A DNA stretch of 64,000 nucleotides from Streptomyces sp. f51 (GCF_037940415.1 NZ_CP149798.1:1302001-1366000), one strand, 5' to 3'; shown: positions 15,700 to 25,232, counted from the stretch's first letter. A program made the numbers and translations. The notes: generated by a model from the sequence alone, not told the origin.

Positions 15700-17994
15700 T
15701 CAGGGACCGGCCGTCAGTTCCACGGGCACGCCGTTGAGGACCGCCGTCCCCGACAGCGGGTCGAGCAGCGAGCCGTCGAGGAGCTGGTTGACGTTGACGC
15801 CGGGGTCGAGGGCCGCGTGGCTCATCCGGGTGCCGGGGCGGTCGTGCCCCCAGCCGTGCGGAAGGCTCACCACCCCGCGACGGACGGTGTCGGTGATCTC
15901 CACCGGGGCGGTCACCTCTCCCCCGGCACCCTTGACGCGCACGGCCGACCCGTCGGCGAGCCCGAGCCGGGCGGCGTCCTCGGGGTGGATGTGCAGGGTG
16001 CAGCGGTTGGAACCGCCGGTGAGCGCGGGGACGTTGTGCATCCAGCTGTTGTTGGAGCGCAGATGGCGGCGGCCGACGAGGACGATCGCCGCCGGGCGTT
16101 CCCGCAGCGCGTCGCGCAGCCGGGGCAGATCGCCCGCGATCGGCCCGGGCAGCAGCTCGATCCGCCCGCTGCGGGTCTTGAGCCGGCGCGGCAGGCAGGA
16201 GGCGAGCGGCCCGAGGTCGATGCCGTGCGGGTGCTCCAGCAGCCTGTCCAGGGTCAGGCCGTCGGGACGTGCGCCGAAGCCGTCCCCGTACGGGCCGAGG
16301 CGCAGCATCATGTCGAGCCGGCGCTCAGGGCCGTTCTCGCCGGTGAGGGCGGCGGCGAGTTCGCCCGGGTCGCGCCCGTGCACCGGCGACGCGGTGTCCT
16401 TCACCGCCTTGCCGAGGGTGCCCTCGATGACCATGGTGTCCACGGCGGACGGGTCGGCGCCGTGCATGCCGGTCGCGGCCAGGACGAGCCGGGCGAGGAT
16501 CTCGGTCTCGGCCATCCGGCCCGTCTCCAGGGGGATGACGGGACGGTTGTAGCGGACCTGGTTGCGCACGGCGAGGGTGTTGAAGGCGAAGTCGTGGTGG
16601 GCGCCGCGGGAGGGCGGGGGCGGCGGCAGCACGACGTGGGCGTGGCGCGAGGTCTCGTTCAGATAGGGGTCGACGCTGACCATGAAGTCCAGCGATTCGA
16701 GGGCCTTGTCGAGACGCAGGCCGTCGGGCGCGGAGAGGACGGGGTTGGCGGCGACGACGACGAGGGCACGGACCGGACTGCCGTCCTCGGTCGGGGTGTC
16801 GATCTCCTCCGCCAGTGCGGCCAGGGGCAGTTCGCCCTTGGCCTCCGGGTGCCGGCTCACCCGGCTGTGCCAGCGGCCGAGGGCGAAGCCGTGGCCGGGG
16901 CCCGCCGGGCGGGGCGTCCGGTCGGTGGCGGCCGTCGGGAAGAGGGCGCCGCCGGGCCGGTCGAGGTTTCCGGTGAGGATGTTGAGGACGTCCACCAGCC
17001 AGCTGGCCAGGGTGCCGTGCGGGACGGTGCAGCTGCCGATGCGGCCGTAGACGGCGGCGGTCGGGGCGGCGGCCAGCTCGCGTGCCAGTTCCCTGATGGT
17101 CCCGGCGTCCACGTCGCAGGCGGCGCCCGCGGCCTCGGGGGTGAAGTCCTTCAGTACGTCGGGGAGTTCGTCCACGCCCTGGACGTGCGGGGCGAGGGCG
17201 CCGAGGTCGACGAGCTTCTCCTCGAACAGGACGTACGCCATCGCCGCGAGGAGCATGGCGTCGGTTCCGGGGCGGATCGCCACATGGCGGTCGGCGAGCT
17301 TGGCGGTGCGGGTGCGGCGCGGGTCGATGACGGTGAGCGTGCCGCCGCGGGCCCGCAGCGCCCGGAGCCTGCCGGGGAAGTCGGGGGCGGTGCACAGACT
17401 CCCGTTGGACTCCAGCGGGTTGGCGCCGATGAGCAGCAGGTGGTCGGTGTGGTCCAGGTCCGGGACCGGGATCGCGTTGGCGTCGCCGAACAGCAGGCCG
17501 CTCGACACGTGCTTGGGCATCTGGTCGAGCGTGGAGGCGGAGAAGACGCTGTGCGTGCGCAGGGCGCCGAGCAGCACGGTGGGATAGAGGGCGCCTGCCA
17601 TGGTGTGCACGTTCGGGTTGCCGAGGACGACGCCGAGGGCGTGCGGCCCGTACCGCTCCACGACCGGGCGCAGTCCGGCGGCCACCGCGTCGAAGGCCTC
17701 CTCCCAGGTGGCCTCGCGCAGTTCGCCGTTCTCGCGGACGAGGGGGCCGCCGAGGCGGTCGGGGTCGCCGTCGGCGGCGCCGAAGGAGGCGCCCTTGGGG
17801 CAGATGAAGCCCTTGCTGAAGACGTCGTCGCGGTCACCGCGGGCGCCGGTCACCCGGGTGCCCTCGATGGTCAGCGTCAGCCCGCAGGTGGCCTCGCACA
17901 GGGGGCAGACGCGCAGCGCGGTGCGGGAGTCGGGGGTGGTGCCGGAGGTGCGGGACACGGGTCCTCCCGGAGGGGCGGTGGCTTGGGCGCACAC
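15700..17994 (-). CDS. Molybdopterin-dependent oxidoreductase (formate dehydrogenase / nitrate reductase superfamily)
   Basis: 764-residue bis-MGD oxidoreductase of the DMSO-reductase superfamily. An N-terminal [4Fe-4S] domain (CPLCEATCGL, ending in ICPKG) is followed by the Mo-pterin domains and a C-terminal molydopterin-dinucleotide-binding domain (SLPHGWGHDRPGTRMSHAALDPGVNVN). No twin-arginine leader is seen, so it is cytoplasmic. The residue coordinating Mo is uncertain. No electron-transfer subunit or cofactor gene is nearby. ATG 17994 is used, although a GTG about 12 codons later is possible. The physiological substrate is unknown. Annotation as formate dehydrogenase or nitrate reductase would be over-precise. 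Confidence 0.88.
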   Translation of the reverse strand: MCAQATAPPGGPVSRTSGTTPDSRTALRVCPLCEATCGLTLTIEGTRVTGARGDRDDVFSKGFICPKGASFGAADGDPDRLGGPLVRENGELREATWEEAFDAVAAGLRPVVERYGPHALGVVLGNPNVHTMAGALYPTVLLGALRTHSVFSASTLDQMPKHVSSGLLFGDANAIPVPDLDHTDHLLLIGANPLESNGSLCTAPDFPGRLRALRARGGTLTVIDPRRTRTAKLADRHVAIRPGTDAMLLAAMAYVLFEEKLVDLGALAPHVQGVDELPDVLKDFTPEAAGAACDVDAGTIRELARELAAAPTAAVYGRIGSCTVPHGTLASWLVDVLNILTGNLDRPGGALFPTAATDRTPRPAGPGHGFALGRWHSRVSRHPEAKGELPLAALAEEIDTPTEDGSPVRALVVVAANPVLSAPDGLRLDKALESLDFMVSVDPYLNETSRHAHVVLPPPPPSRGAHHDFAFNTLAVRNQVRYNRPVIPLETGRMAETEILARLVLAATGMHGADPSAVDTMVIEGTLGKAVKDTASPVHGRDPGELAAALTGENGPERRLDMMLRLGPYGDGFGARPDGLTLDRLLEHPHGIDLGPLASCLPRRLKTRSGRIELLPGPIAGDLPRLRDALRERPAAIVLVGRRHLRSNNSWMHNVPALTGGSNRCTLHIHPEDAARLGLADGSAVRVKGAGGEVTAPVEITDTVRRGVVSLPHGWGHDRPGTRMSHAALDPGVNVNQLLDGSLLDPLSGTAVLNGVPVELTAGP

Positions 17995-18112
17995 GGACGT
18001 GAGCGAGCATACCGACCGGTAGGCATGACGGGGAGGGCGGAAGGGTGGTCACGTCGGATTTCCGCCCACGGACGGCGACGGCACCGGACCGGGCTTCGCC
18101 TCGGACCGGTCG

Positions 18113-18510
18113 AGGAGCCGGCCGGGACACGGCCCGAGCCAAGGAGCCGGGCGGGACACGCCCCCAGGCGAGGCCCCGGTGGGATCAGGCCCTGGTCGAG
18201 GAGGCGGGCTGGGTACGGCCCTGGTCGAGGCCCCGGCGGGATCAGGCCCTGGTCGAGGAGGCGGGCTGGGTACGGCCCTGGTCGAGGACCCAGCGGGATC
18301 AGGCCCGGGGAGAGGAGCCGGGCGGGATACGGCCCAAGCCAAGGACCCGGCGGGATCAGGCCCGGGGAGAGGAGCCGCGCGGGATACGGCCCAAGCCTAG
18401 AGCCCGGCAGGATCAGACCCTGGCCGAGGACCCGGGCGGGATACGGCCCAGGTCGAGGACCCGGACGGGACACCCCTAGTCGAGGACCCGGACGGATACC
18501 CCTAGTCGAG
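18113..18510. repeat. 28-29-bp tandem repeat, about 14 units, running into the 3' end of a tetR gene
   Basis: Contiguous degenerate units beginning AGGACCCGGCGGGATCAGG, 26-29 bases each, with no spacers. Units 3-6 form two nearly identical 57-bp dimers and units 7-10 form two more, so a higher-order duplication occurred. The last units carry CCCTAGTCGAGGAC, which contains the stop codon and last codons of the tetR gene ending at 18502. The array probably grew from that gene's 3' end. It keeps frames open on both strands but encodes only low-complexity Pro/Gly/Arg sequence. Confidence 0.85.
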
Positions 18511-19119
18511 GACTCGGGACAGATACGCCCGCAGCAGTTCGCGGGTCTCCTCGATGATCCGTTCGTCCCCCTCGGGAGCGACACGGAACGCGAGGTGGAC
18601 CAGGGTGTCGGCGCTCTCCACGGCGACCAGGAAGCAGCGGCGCAGATCGTCGTCCGGCTCCCGGTCGAGATAGCCGGACAGCAGGTCGGTGAGGCGGTCG
18701 GCGACCCGCGTGTTGGGCTCGGCGTACCGGGCGCCCACGGGAATCTGATTGCCGAAGTCGACCAGGGAGAAGCCCGGCGCGGTGCGCTTCATGGCGAGGT
18801 ACTCGTCGAGCACCGCGTCCATCGCGGCCCGCCAGTCTCCCCCCTCCGTCTCGCGCAGGGTCCCGGTGACGCGCTCGGTGTAGAGCTCCAGGTTGCGCTG
18901 GGCGAGCGCGTCGGCCATGGCCCGCTTGTTGCCGAAGAAGCGGTAGACGGAGCCGATGGGCACACCGGCGCGCTGGGCCACGGCCCGCGTGCTCAGCCCG
19001 TCGTAGCCCACCTCGTCGAGGAGGTCGGCGCACGCGTCGAGGATTCGGGTCAGTCGTTCTGCGCTACGCCGCTGCACGGGCGCTCTGCGGAGCGAGGTCG
19101 CATGGGGCACGCTCTTCAT
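18502..19119 (-). CDS. TetR-family transcriptional regulator
   Basis: 205-residue TetR regulator from ATG 19119 (MKSVPHATSLRR), preceded by AAAGG. HTH at about residues 20-65 (ERLTRILDACADLLDEVGYDG, then VAQRAGVPIGSVYRFFGNKRAM). C-terminal domain of the TetR_C_17 kind found in many actinobacterial regulators. The final codons (SRVLD) and stop lie inside the tandem array, so its C-terminus is defined by the first repeat unit. From memory, a TetR at this position in S. coelicolor affects antibiotic production, but I cannot verify orthology. No target site is obvious. Confidence 0.87.
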   Translation of the reverse strand: MKSVPHATSLRRAPVQRRSAERLTRILDACADLLDEVGYDGLSTRAVAQRAGVPIGSVYRFFGNKRAMADALAQRNLELYTERVTGTLRETEGGDWRAAMDAVLDEYLAMKRTAPGFSLVDFGNQIPVGARYAEPNTRVADRLTDLLSGYLDREPDDDLRRCFLVAVESADTLVHLAFRVAPEGDERIIEETRELLRAYLSRVLD

Positions 19120-19256
19120 GATGCCTTTCCGCCGGGGTCCGGTGAACCTCGCCCATGAGTACGCGGCTGCGTGCCGTGACCACTCATTTCCGGCGGGCGG
19201 CCGCGTGCCGTGACCACGCGTCGTACCCCGCGACCGCCCCCGCGAGGCCGCCGGCG

Positions 19257-19766
19257 TCAGCCCCGCGCGGCGGAACCCGAGGCGGTGATGTCGGCGGTGC
19301 TCTCGACGGGCCTGCCGCGGACGGCCCACACGGTGCCGTCGTCGGCGTACAGGCGCGCGGTGACGTGATGGGTGCCGCGCGGGACCAGCCGACCGGCCAG
19401 GCGGTACTCGGCCGTGCGCAGCCGGGCGACCGCGCGGCCGTCGACGTAGAGCCGGGCGACACCGCGCCCCGCGACCGGTACGGCCCGTGAACCCCGGGGC
19501 GAGAAGCGGAAGTTGCGGACGGTCAGCCGCACGTCCCAGCCGTCGCCGGAGTCCGGCCGAATCTCGATCGCGACCTCCGGTGCCCCCTTCCTGCCCACCT
19601 CCCGGTAGAGCCGTCCGTCCTCGTCCGTGGCGTCGAGCAGGGTTCCCACGGGCGAGGCCGAGACCGTGGTCCCCCGATCGCGCGCGTCCCCGGTGCCGCA
19701 GCCCGCTGCCGCGCCGAGCAGGGCGCAGACCGCGAGCGCGGCGAGCAGTCCACACGTCCACCGCAT
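19257..19766 (-). CDS. Putative lipoprotein of unknown function
   Basis: 169-residue exported protein. The signal peptide MRWTCGLLAALAVCALLG ends in the lipobox-like AAAGC (lipidated Cys near residue 24). ATG 19766 is taken over an upstream in-frame ATG because it opens the signal peptide. The mature part is beta-rich (EVAIEIRPDSGDGWDVRLTV, VARLYVDGRAVARL) and resembles an Ig-like or extracellular adhesion fold, with no catalytic motif seen. It would sit on the outer face of the membrane. It lies 137 bases from the tetR start and is convergent with nothing. Function unknown. Confidence 0.7.
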   Translation of the reverse strand: MRWTCGLLAALAVCALLGAAAGCGTGDARDRGTTVSASPVGTLLDATDEDGRLYREVGRKGAPEVAIEIRPDSGDGWDVRLTVRNFRFSPRGSRAVPVAGRGVARLYVDGRAVARLRTAEYRLAGRLVPRGTHHVTARLYADDGTVWAVRGRPVESTADITASGSAARG

Positions 19767-19958
19767 GTCCGGGAGCGTAGAACAAGGCCCCTGTCGGCCG
19801 GATCCCCCTGGAGTCGGGTTCTTGGGCCCCGCGCACATCCTCGGGGACTAGTCCCGTGGCACATCCGGCCAACCCTCTCCGTGCCCCCGACGGCCTCTTG
19901 CGCGGGACGGCCCTGAATCCTACGGTGATGCATAGGAATCAGGCGCGAGGGAGCGATC

Positions 19959-21299
19959 ATGAGCGGGGACGCGAGGAAGACGGCCGAGGGGCTGGCCTAC
20001 CTCTCCGGATTCGGCAACGAACACAGCTCGGAGGCGGTGCCCGGGGCCCTGCCGCACGGCCGCAACGCCCCGCAGCGGGCACCGCTCGGTCTGTACGCGG
20101 AGCAGCTGAGCGGCTCGGCGTTCACCGAGCCGAGGGCGTCCAACCGGCGCTCCTGGCTGTACCGCATCCGGCCCTCGGCCGCGCACCCCGCGTTCACCCG
20201 CACCGACAACGGCACCCTGCGGACGGCCCCGTTCACGGAGACGGTGCCCGACCCGAACCGGCTGCGCTGGAACCCGCTGCCCGAGCCCCCCGCCGGCACG
20301 GACTTCCTCGCGGGCCTGTGGACCCTCGGCGGCAACGGTGACGCCGCTCAGCGCACCGGGATCGCGGTGCACCTCTACCACGCCAACGCGTCGATGGAGC
20401 GCGTGTTCAGCGACGCCGACGGCGAGCTGCTGATCGTCCCGGAGCGCGGCGGCCTGCTGCTGCGCACCGAGTTCGGGCTGCTGCACGTGGAGCCGGGCCA
20501 GGTGGCGCTGATCCCCCGGGGGGTGCGCTTCCGGGTGGAGCTGCTGGACACGGCGGAGGAGGGCGGGCGCGGGCGCGGCTCCCGGGGCTATGTGTGCGAG
20601 AACTACGGAGCGCCCTTCCGGCTCCCCGACCTCGGCCCGATCGGCGCCAACGGCCTCGCCAACGCCCGTGACTTCCTCGCCCCGGTCGCCGCGTACGAGG
20701 ACGTCGAGGGCCCGGTCGAGGTGGTGAACAAGTTCTGCGGCAACCTCTGGCGAGCGACGTACGACCACTCGCCGCTGGACGTCGTCGCCTGGCACGGCAA
20801 CCACGTGCCGTACGTCTACGACCTGCACCGCTTCAATGTGATCGGCTCCATCAGCTACGACCACCCGGACCCCTCGATCTTCACGGTGCTCACCTCGCCG
20901 TCCGACACCCCGGGCCTGGCCGGTGTCGACTTCGTCGTGTTCGCTCCGCGCTGGCTCGTGGGCGAGGACACGTTCCGGCCGCCGTACTTCCACCGGAACG
21001 TGATGAGCGAGTACATGGGGCTCATCGAGGGCGCGTACGACGCGAAGGCGGAGGGCTTCGTGCCGGGCGGCGGCTCGCTGCACAACATGATGTCGGCGCA
21101 CGGCCCGGACGAGGAGACCTTCCTGCGCGCCAGCGCCGCCGAGCTGAAGCCGCAGAAGATCGACGACGGTCTGGCGTTCATGTTCGAGACGCGCTGGCCG
21201 GTCACCGCGACGGCCCAGGCGGCCGGGGCGGACCACCTCCAGCGCGGCTACGACGAGGTGTGGAAGGGGCTCGGGCGGCACTTCCGTCCGGCCGGCTGA
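19959..21299 (+). CDS. hmgA: Homogentisate 1,2-dioxygenase
   Basis: Non-haem Fe(II) dioxygenase that opens the ring of homogentisate to maleylacetoacetate in tyrosine and phenylalanine catabolism. 446 residues, normal length. Begins [20 protein letters not shown] as in the family. Iron ligands are visible in [13 protein letters not shown] (His, Glu) and [10 protein letters not shown] (His). DLHRFN and the conserved [10 protein letters not shown] stretch are also present. ATG 19959 follows GAGGGAG. The rest of the pathway (HppD, fumarylacetoacetase) is not in the window, so it is a detached pathway gene. A GntR regulator follows it within 50 bases and may control it. Confidence 0.96.
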   Translation: MSGDARKTAEGLAYLSGFGNEHSSEAVPGALPHGRNAPQRAPLGLYAEQLSGSAFTEPRASNRRSWLYRIRPSAAHPAFTRTDNGTLRTAPFTETVPDPNRLRWNPLPEPPAGTDFLAGLWTLGGNGDAAQRTGIAVHLYHANASMERVFSDADGELLIVPERGGLLLRTEFGLLHVEPGQVALIPRGVRFRVELLDTAEEGGRGRGSRGYVCENYGAPFRLPDLGPIGANGLANARDFLAPVAAYEDVEGPVEVVNKFCGNLWRATYDHSPLDVVAWHGNHVPYVYDLHRFNVIGSISYDHPDPSIFTVLTSPSDTPGLAGVDFVVFAPRWLVGEDTFRPPYFHRNVMSEYMGLIEGAYDAKAEGFVPGGGSLHNMMSAHGPDEETFLRASAAELKPQKIDDGLAFMFETRWPVTATAQAAGADHLQRGYDEVWKGLGRHFRPAG

Positions 21300-21348
21300 A
21301 CGACGCAGGCCGTTGCCTTCCCCGCCCGCGACCGGTACGGATACCCTC

Positions 21349-22098
21349 GTGACCTCCTTCGCTCCCGATTCGATCGTCCTGAACCGCAAGCTGCCGCTGT
21401 GGTATCAGGTGTCGCAGTCCCTGCGTGCCTCCATACTCGGCCGCACCCCCCAGGACCCCCTGCGCCTGCCCACCGAGGAGCAGCTCGCGGGGCACTACGG
21501 GGTGAGCGTGCTGACCATGCGGCAGGCGCTCAAGGAGCTGGAGGCCGAGGGACTCATCACCCGGCACCGCCGGCGGGGCACGTTCATCGAGCCGAGCGCC
21601 CGGCGGGGCGCGCCCGTGCGGCTGCTCGGCTCGGTGGACGCGATCGTGGCCCAGCAGTCGGGCATGACGACGGAGCTGCTGGACCAGGGCAAGACGCCCG
21701 TTTCCGGTGAACTGGCGGAATTCTTCCCGGACGTGGACGAGGTGGCGACATACCACCGGCTGCGCAGCGACGAGACGACGGGCGAGCCGACGAACCACGC
21801 GCGCAACTATCTCCGTCCCGAGCTGGCCGACCGCATCGACCGGGAGGACCTGATCCGCTGGCCGATGACCAAGGTGCTGCGGGACGTGCTCGGGGTCGGC
21901 ATCAGTCGGATCACCGACACGGTGGAGGCCACGCTCGCGGACCCGGAGACGGCACGCCTGCTCCAGGTGCCGCTGCTCAGCCCGATCCTGCGCTACACGG
22001 GCGTCATCCACGGCAAGGACGGGCAGGCGCTGGACGTGGCGGTCATCCACTACCGGGGCGACCGCTTCTCGTTCACGGTCACCCTCGACGCACACTGA
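21349..22098 (+). CDS. GntR-family regulator (HutC/UTRA type)
   Basis: 249-residue repressor. N-terminal winged helix (PLWYQVSQSLRASILG, then PTEEQLAGHYGVSVLTMRQA and RRRGTFIE) and C-terminal UTRA ligand domain (about 95-245) that usually binds a small effector such as an organic acid or amino sugar. GTG 21349 is preferred. An in-frame start at 21313 would add 12 residues without a better ribosome site. It lies directly after hmgA on the same strand, so an effector from the tyrosine pathway is a reasonable guess. No clear GntR half-site pair was found with confidence. Confidence 0.85.
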   Translation: MTSFAPDSIVLNRKLPLWYQVSQSLRASILGRTPQDPLRLPTEEQLAGHYGVSVLTMRQALKELEAEGLITRHRRRGTFIEPSARRGAPVRLLGSVDAIVAQQSGMTTELLDQGKTPVSGELAEFFPDVDEVATYHRLRSDETTGEPTNHARNYLRPELADRIDREDLIRWPMTKVLRDVLGVGISRITDTVEATLADPETARLLQVPLLSPILRYTGVIHGKDGQALDVAVIHYRGDRFSFTVTLDAH

Positions 22099-22139
22099 CG
22101 ACGGCATACGGGGACGGCGAGCGACGCCCTCGTCGTACG

Positions 22140-23354
22140 ATGCCGAGCGTGACGCCCGACGCCGCTCCGCTGCTCGCGGACCTCATGCCGTGGTCCGTCG
22201 CACCGCCGAGGCTGGGCCGGAGGTGGCCGACGGCCCCCGACGCCGCCTCCCTGAAGGCCCGCTGGGACGCCCTCGTACGGGCCCAAGGGGCCGACCGCGA
22301 GACGCTGTTCGGGCCGACGCGGGCACGCACGACGCACTCCGCGGTCGCCCAGCTGCCGGGCCAGTCCGGCGGGACCGGCCGTCTCGCGCGGGCGTCGGAC
22401 CCGTGTCCGCCGCCGGTCCGGGTGCTGAGCGCCCCCTTCGACGAGCAGTGGCTGATTCCCGATCACCGGCTGATCGACGCGGCCCGCCCCGAGCTGTGGC
22501 GGGTGGCGGGCCGGGAGCAGGTGTTCGCGGTCGAGCAGACACATGTGCCCGAGACGTCCGGTCCCGCCCTGCTGGCCGCGTCCGTGCTGCCGCTGACCGC
22601 CGGGCGCGGCGGTCGGGTCCGGCCGCTCTACCGGCGCCCCGGCGGCCTCGAACCGAACCTGGCTCCGGGCCTGTTGGAGCACCTGGGCTCCCGGCTCGGC
22701 CTCTCGCCCGACCCCGTCGACGTCCTCGCCTGGACGATGGCCGCCGCGCGGCGGAGCCGGGACGGCTGCGTGGTCCCGCTCACCGCCGACCCCGAAGTGT
22801 GGTCGTACGGAGTCGAGTTGGGCCGGCGGATGCTGCGGCTGATGCGGCGCGACGGCGAGCGCCCCAAACTCCCCGGCGGCCGGCGGCCCTATGTGCGCGC
22901 GCCGCTGACCACGCCACCCAAGGGGTCGACGCCCGCCACGGGCCCCCTGCTCACCGACCCGTACTACGACCGCGACGAGGAGTCCCTGCACCTCGGCGAA
23001 GGCAGGATCTCCCCCGTACCGCCCGAAGCCTGGGACTTCGAGGTGGGCGGCGTGCGCGTCCTGGAACAGTGGTTCGCGGCGCGGACCGGGGCGGGAGAGC
23101 CGGGCACGCTGGAGGCGATCGGCCCCGCGGGCTGGCCGCAGGCGTGGACCTCCGAGCTCCTCGAACTCATCACGGTGCTCGCACTCCTGGCCGAACTGCG
23201 GCCCCAGCAGGCCGCGTTGGAGCCAGGGTCACCGATCACCCGGGCGGACCTGCGCACGGCCGGAGTGCTCCCGGTCCCCGACGCGGCCCGTCGCCCCGCC
23301 TCGGTCCTCGACCACCACGAGGAGGGCCCCGAGGGCCAGTTCGCGCTGATCTAG
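22140..23354 (+). CDS. Orphan Type ISP restriction-modification C-terminal (specificity-like) domain protein
   Basis: 404-residue protein that I recognise as the stand-alone Streptomyces homologue of the C-terminal, DNA-recognition part of Type ISP restriction-modification enzymes (LlaBIII-like). Supporting segments are the FDEQWLIPDHRLIDAARPELWRV and GRVRPLYRRPGG regions and the closing PEAWDFEVGGVRVLEQWF. No helicase, nuclease or methyltransferase motif (no FxGxG or NPPY/DPPY) is present in it or beside it, so it cannot restrict or methylate alone. It starts at ATG 22140, 41 bases after the GntR gene. It may be a DNA-binding or domesticated remnant. Family call is from memory of related sequences. 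Confidence 0.62.
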   Translation: MPSVTPDAAPLLADLMPWSVAPPRLGRRWPTAPDAASLKARWDALVRAQGADRETLFGPTRARTTHSAVAQLPGQSGGTGRLARASDPCPPPVRVLSAPFDEQWLIPDHRLIDAARPELWRVAGREQVFAVEQTHVPETSGPALLAASVLPLTAGRGGRVRPLYRRPGGLEPNLAPGLLEHLGSRLGLSPDPVDVLAWTMAAARRSRDGCVVPLTADPEVWSYGVELGRRMLRLMRRDGERPKLPGGRRPYVRAPLTTPPKGSTPATGPLLTDPYYDRDEESLHLGEGRISPVPPEAWDFEVGGVRVLEQWFAARTGAGEPGTLEAIGPAGWPQAWTSELLELITVLALLAELRPQQAALEPGSPITRADLRTAGVLPVPDAARRPASVLDHHEEGPEGQFALI

Positions 23355-23491
23355 GCCGTGTTCGCAAGATCTGCCTGCCCGGCGACGAGGGGCGAGCGGC
23401 ACCGGTCCGCACGCCCCGCCGAGGGCCGACCGGCCCGCTCCGGGGAAATCAGTGCATGACAAATGTATGTCCAGGGTCCATGATCCATCGC

Positions 23492-24688
23492 ATGCAGCCA
23501 GAGCCCCTGCCCCTCGAAGGCATCACCGTCGTCGCCGTCGAACAAGCCGTCGCCGCGCCCTTCGCGACCCGGCAGCTCGCCGATCTCGGCGCCCGGGTCG
23601 TCAAGGTCGAGCGGATCGACGGCGGGGACTTCGCCCGCGGCTACGACACCGCGGCCCAGGGCCTGGCCTCGCATTTCGTGTGGTGCAACCGGGGCAAGGA
23701 GTCCGTCGCCCTGGACCTGAAGGATCCGCGCGGGCTCGATGTCGTACGCCGGCTCGTCGCGGGGGCGGACGTGTTCGTGCAGAACCTCGCCCAGGGCGCT
23801 GCGGCCCGGCTCGGCCTGGACGCGGCGACGCTGTGCGCCGAGCATCCCCGGCTGATCGCCGTGGACATCTCCGGATACGGGCCGTCGGGGCCGTACGCCG
23901 GCAAGCGCGCCTACGACATGCTCGTCCAGTGCGAGGCGGGGCTCGTGTCGGTGACCGGGACGCCCGAACAGCCGGTGAAGGCCGGGATCCCGGCCGCGGA
24001 CATCGCCGCGGCCATGTACGCGTTCTCGGGGGTCCTCGCGGCTCTGGTGCGGCGCGGCACGACCGGACGCGGTGGTCCGGTCGAGGTGTCGATGCTGGAC
24101 GCGCTCGCGGAGTGGATGGGGCACCCGCTGCACCACGCGATGCACGACGGGACCCCGCCGGCACGCACCGGCCTCGCCCACGCCGTCATCGTCCCCTACG
24201 ACGTCTATTCGACGGCTGACGGCCGGCACGTCCTGCTGTCGGTGCAGAACGACCGGGAGTGGCGACGGCTCGCGCAGCAGGTGGTCGGGCGGCCCGGGGC
24301 AGCGGACGATCCGCGCTTCGCCACGAACGCGGCGCGGGTGGCCAACCGGGAACGGGTGGACGCGCTGGTGGGGAAGGCCCTGGGCGCCCTCGGCGCCGAC
24401 GAGGCGGTGGCCCGCCTGGAGGCCGCGGGCATCGCCTGCGCACGGCTGCGGGACGTGACGGAGGTGGCGGAACATCCTCAGCTCGCGGCCAGGAACCGCT
24501 GGCGGGAGGTGGGATCGCCGGCCGGGCCGCTACGGGCGCTGCTGCCCCCGATCACGCTGCCGGGCGGGGAGGAGGCGCGCATGGGATCCGTCCCGCGGCT
24601 CGGAGAGCACACGGGGGTGGTGTTGAGGGCGCTGGGCATGACGGACACGGACGTCGCCGAGCTGCGGCGGGACGGGGTGGTGCGCTGA
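23492..24688 (+). CDS. CaiB/BaiF-type (family III) CoA transferase
   Basis: Formyl-CoA transferase-family enzyme, 398 residues, moving CoA between carboxylates in the cytosol. N-terminal LEGITVVAVEQAVAAPFATR, CoA-binding segment NRGKESVALDLKDPRG, and catalytic Asp in AYDMLVQCEAG. The C-terminal half has VEVSMLDALAEWM and AGIACARLRDVTEV. ATG 23492 is used, but ATG 23480 (MIHRMQ) is equally possible and neither has ideal ribosome spacing. A quasi-palindrome GACAAATGTATGTC (about 23459-23472) lies just upstream. Donor and acceptor acids are unknown. It probably has its own promoter after the ISP-like gene. Confidence 0.9.
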   Translation: MQPEPLPLEGITVVAVEQAVAAPFATRQLADLGARVVKVERIDGGDFARGYDTAAQGLASHFVWCNRGKESVALDLKDPRGLDVVRRLVAGADVFVQNLAQGAAARLGLDAATLCAEHPRLIAVDISGYGPSGPYAGKRAYDMLVQCEAGLVSVTGTPEQPVKAGIPAADIAAAMYAFSGVLAALVRRGTTGRGGPVEVSMLDALAEWMGHPLHHAMHDGTPPARTGLAHAVIVPYDVYSTADGRHVLLSVQNDREWRRLAQQVVGRPGAADDPRFATNAARVANRERVDALVGKALGALGADEAVARLEAAGIACARLRDVTEVAEHPQLAARNRWREVGSPAGPLRALLPPITLPGGEEARMGSVPRLGEHTGVVLRALGMTDTDVAELRRDGVVR

Positions 24689-24847
24689 GCCCTCAGGACT
24701 CGGTGATGGTGGTGACCCGCGCTCCGGATGTGGTGATCACCGGGCACCGCCGCCCGCCGTGGGGATGACGGACGCGGAGGAGCGGCGTTGCGCCGGTTCG
24801 GTGGAGTCGCCGGAGCGCGGGTCGAGAAGGCCGGTGCCGACAGCCGG

Positions 24848-25117
24848 TCAGCGGTCGCCGAACAGCGAGCGGCGCAGCCGCCTGAGCGGCGCGAACAGCG
24901 AGACCCGCCGCACGCGCGCGACCCTGGAGCCGCTGTCGTGCGCGTGGTCACGCGTCGTGAGCTCACGCATCAGCGAGGTCGCCTCGAGCGTCTCGCGCTG
25001 CGGTATGGCGGGACCGCCGAGCACCGCGAGATGTCGGTCGAGGCGCGAACTGGTCGCGCTGCTCCCGCACGTGATCGCAGGGACGCGTGCCCTGCTGCGC
25101 ACTGTTATCTGTTCCAT
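24848..25117 (-). CDS. Small conserved Streptomyces protein of unknown function
   Basis: 89-residue basic protein beginning MEQITVRSRARVPAITCGS and ending LRRLRRSLFGDR. ATG 25117 is supported by GGGGAG four bases upstream. The frame extends further but that part has no start site. It contains one Cys, several Arg pairs and no membrane helix. I have the impression of having seen the same protein in other streptomycetes. It lies downstream of the anti-sigma gene on the same strand (116-base gap) and could be read with it. Function unknown. Confidence 0.65.
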   Translation of the reverse strand: MEQITVRSRARVPAITCGSSATSSRLDRHLAVLGGPAIPQRETLEATSLMRELTTRDHAHDSGSRVARVRRVSLFAPLRRLRRSLFGDR

Positions 25118-25232
25118 GTCACTCCCCACCCGTACAAGTCCACCCGGCCCGGGCAGACTAACCCTATCGCCCCCTCGTGGCGCGCGTGTATCTCGGACAA
25201 AGGATTCACCTTCCCCACAAGGAGGTTGACGG

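Noticed and set aside
18113..18510. Regular 28-bp repeats considered as a CRISPR array.
   Set aside because: Units are contiguous with no unique spacers, they are degenerate, and no cas gene is present.
15571..19158. A plus-strand open frame of almost 1200 codons opposite the molybdopterin oxidoreductase and tetR genes.
   Set aside because: It is the antisense of genes with clear domains. Its composition (Gly, Arg, Val, His-rich, no hydrophobic core) and passage through the tandem array mark it as a GC-bias shadow.
22140..23354. A complete restriction-modification or defence system at the Type ISP-like gene.
   Set aside because: No nuclease, helicase or methyltransferase motifs in the gene or its neighbours. 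Only the C-terminal domain type is present.
9872..24688. A secondary-metabolite gene cluster suggested by dehydrogenases, CoA transferase, hydratase and exporter.
   Set aside because: No polyketide, peptide, terpene or RiPP core enzyme is present. The genes fit primary acyl-CoA, aldehyde and tyrosine catabolism.
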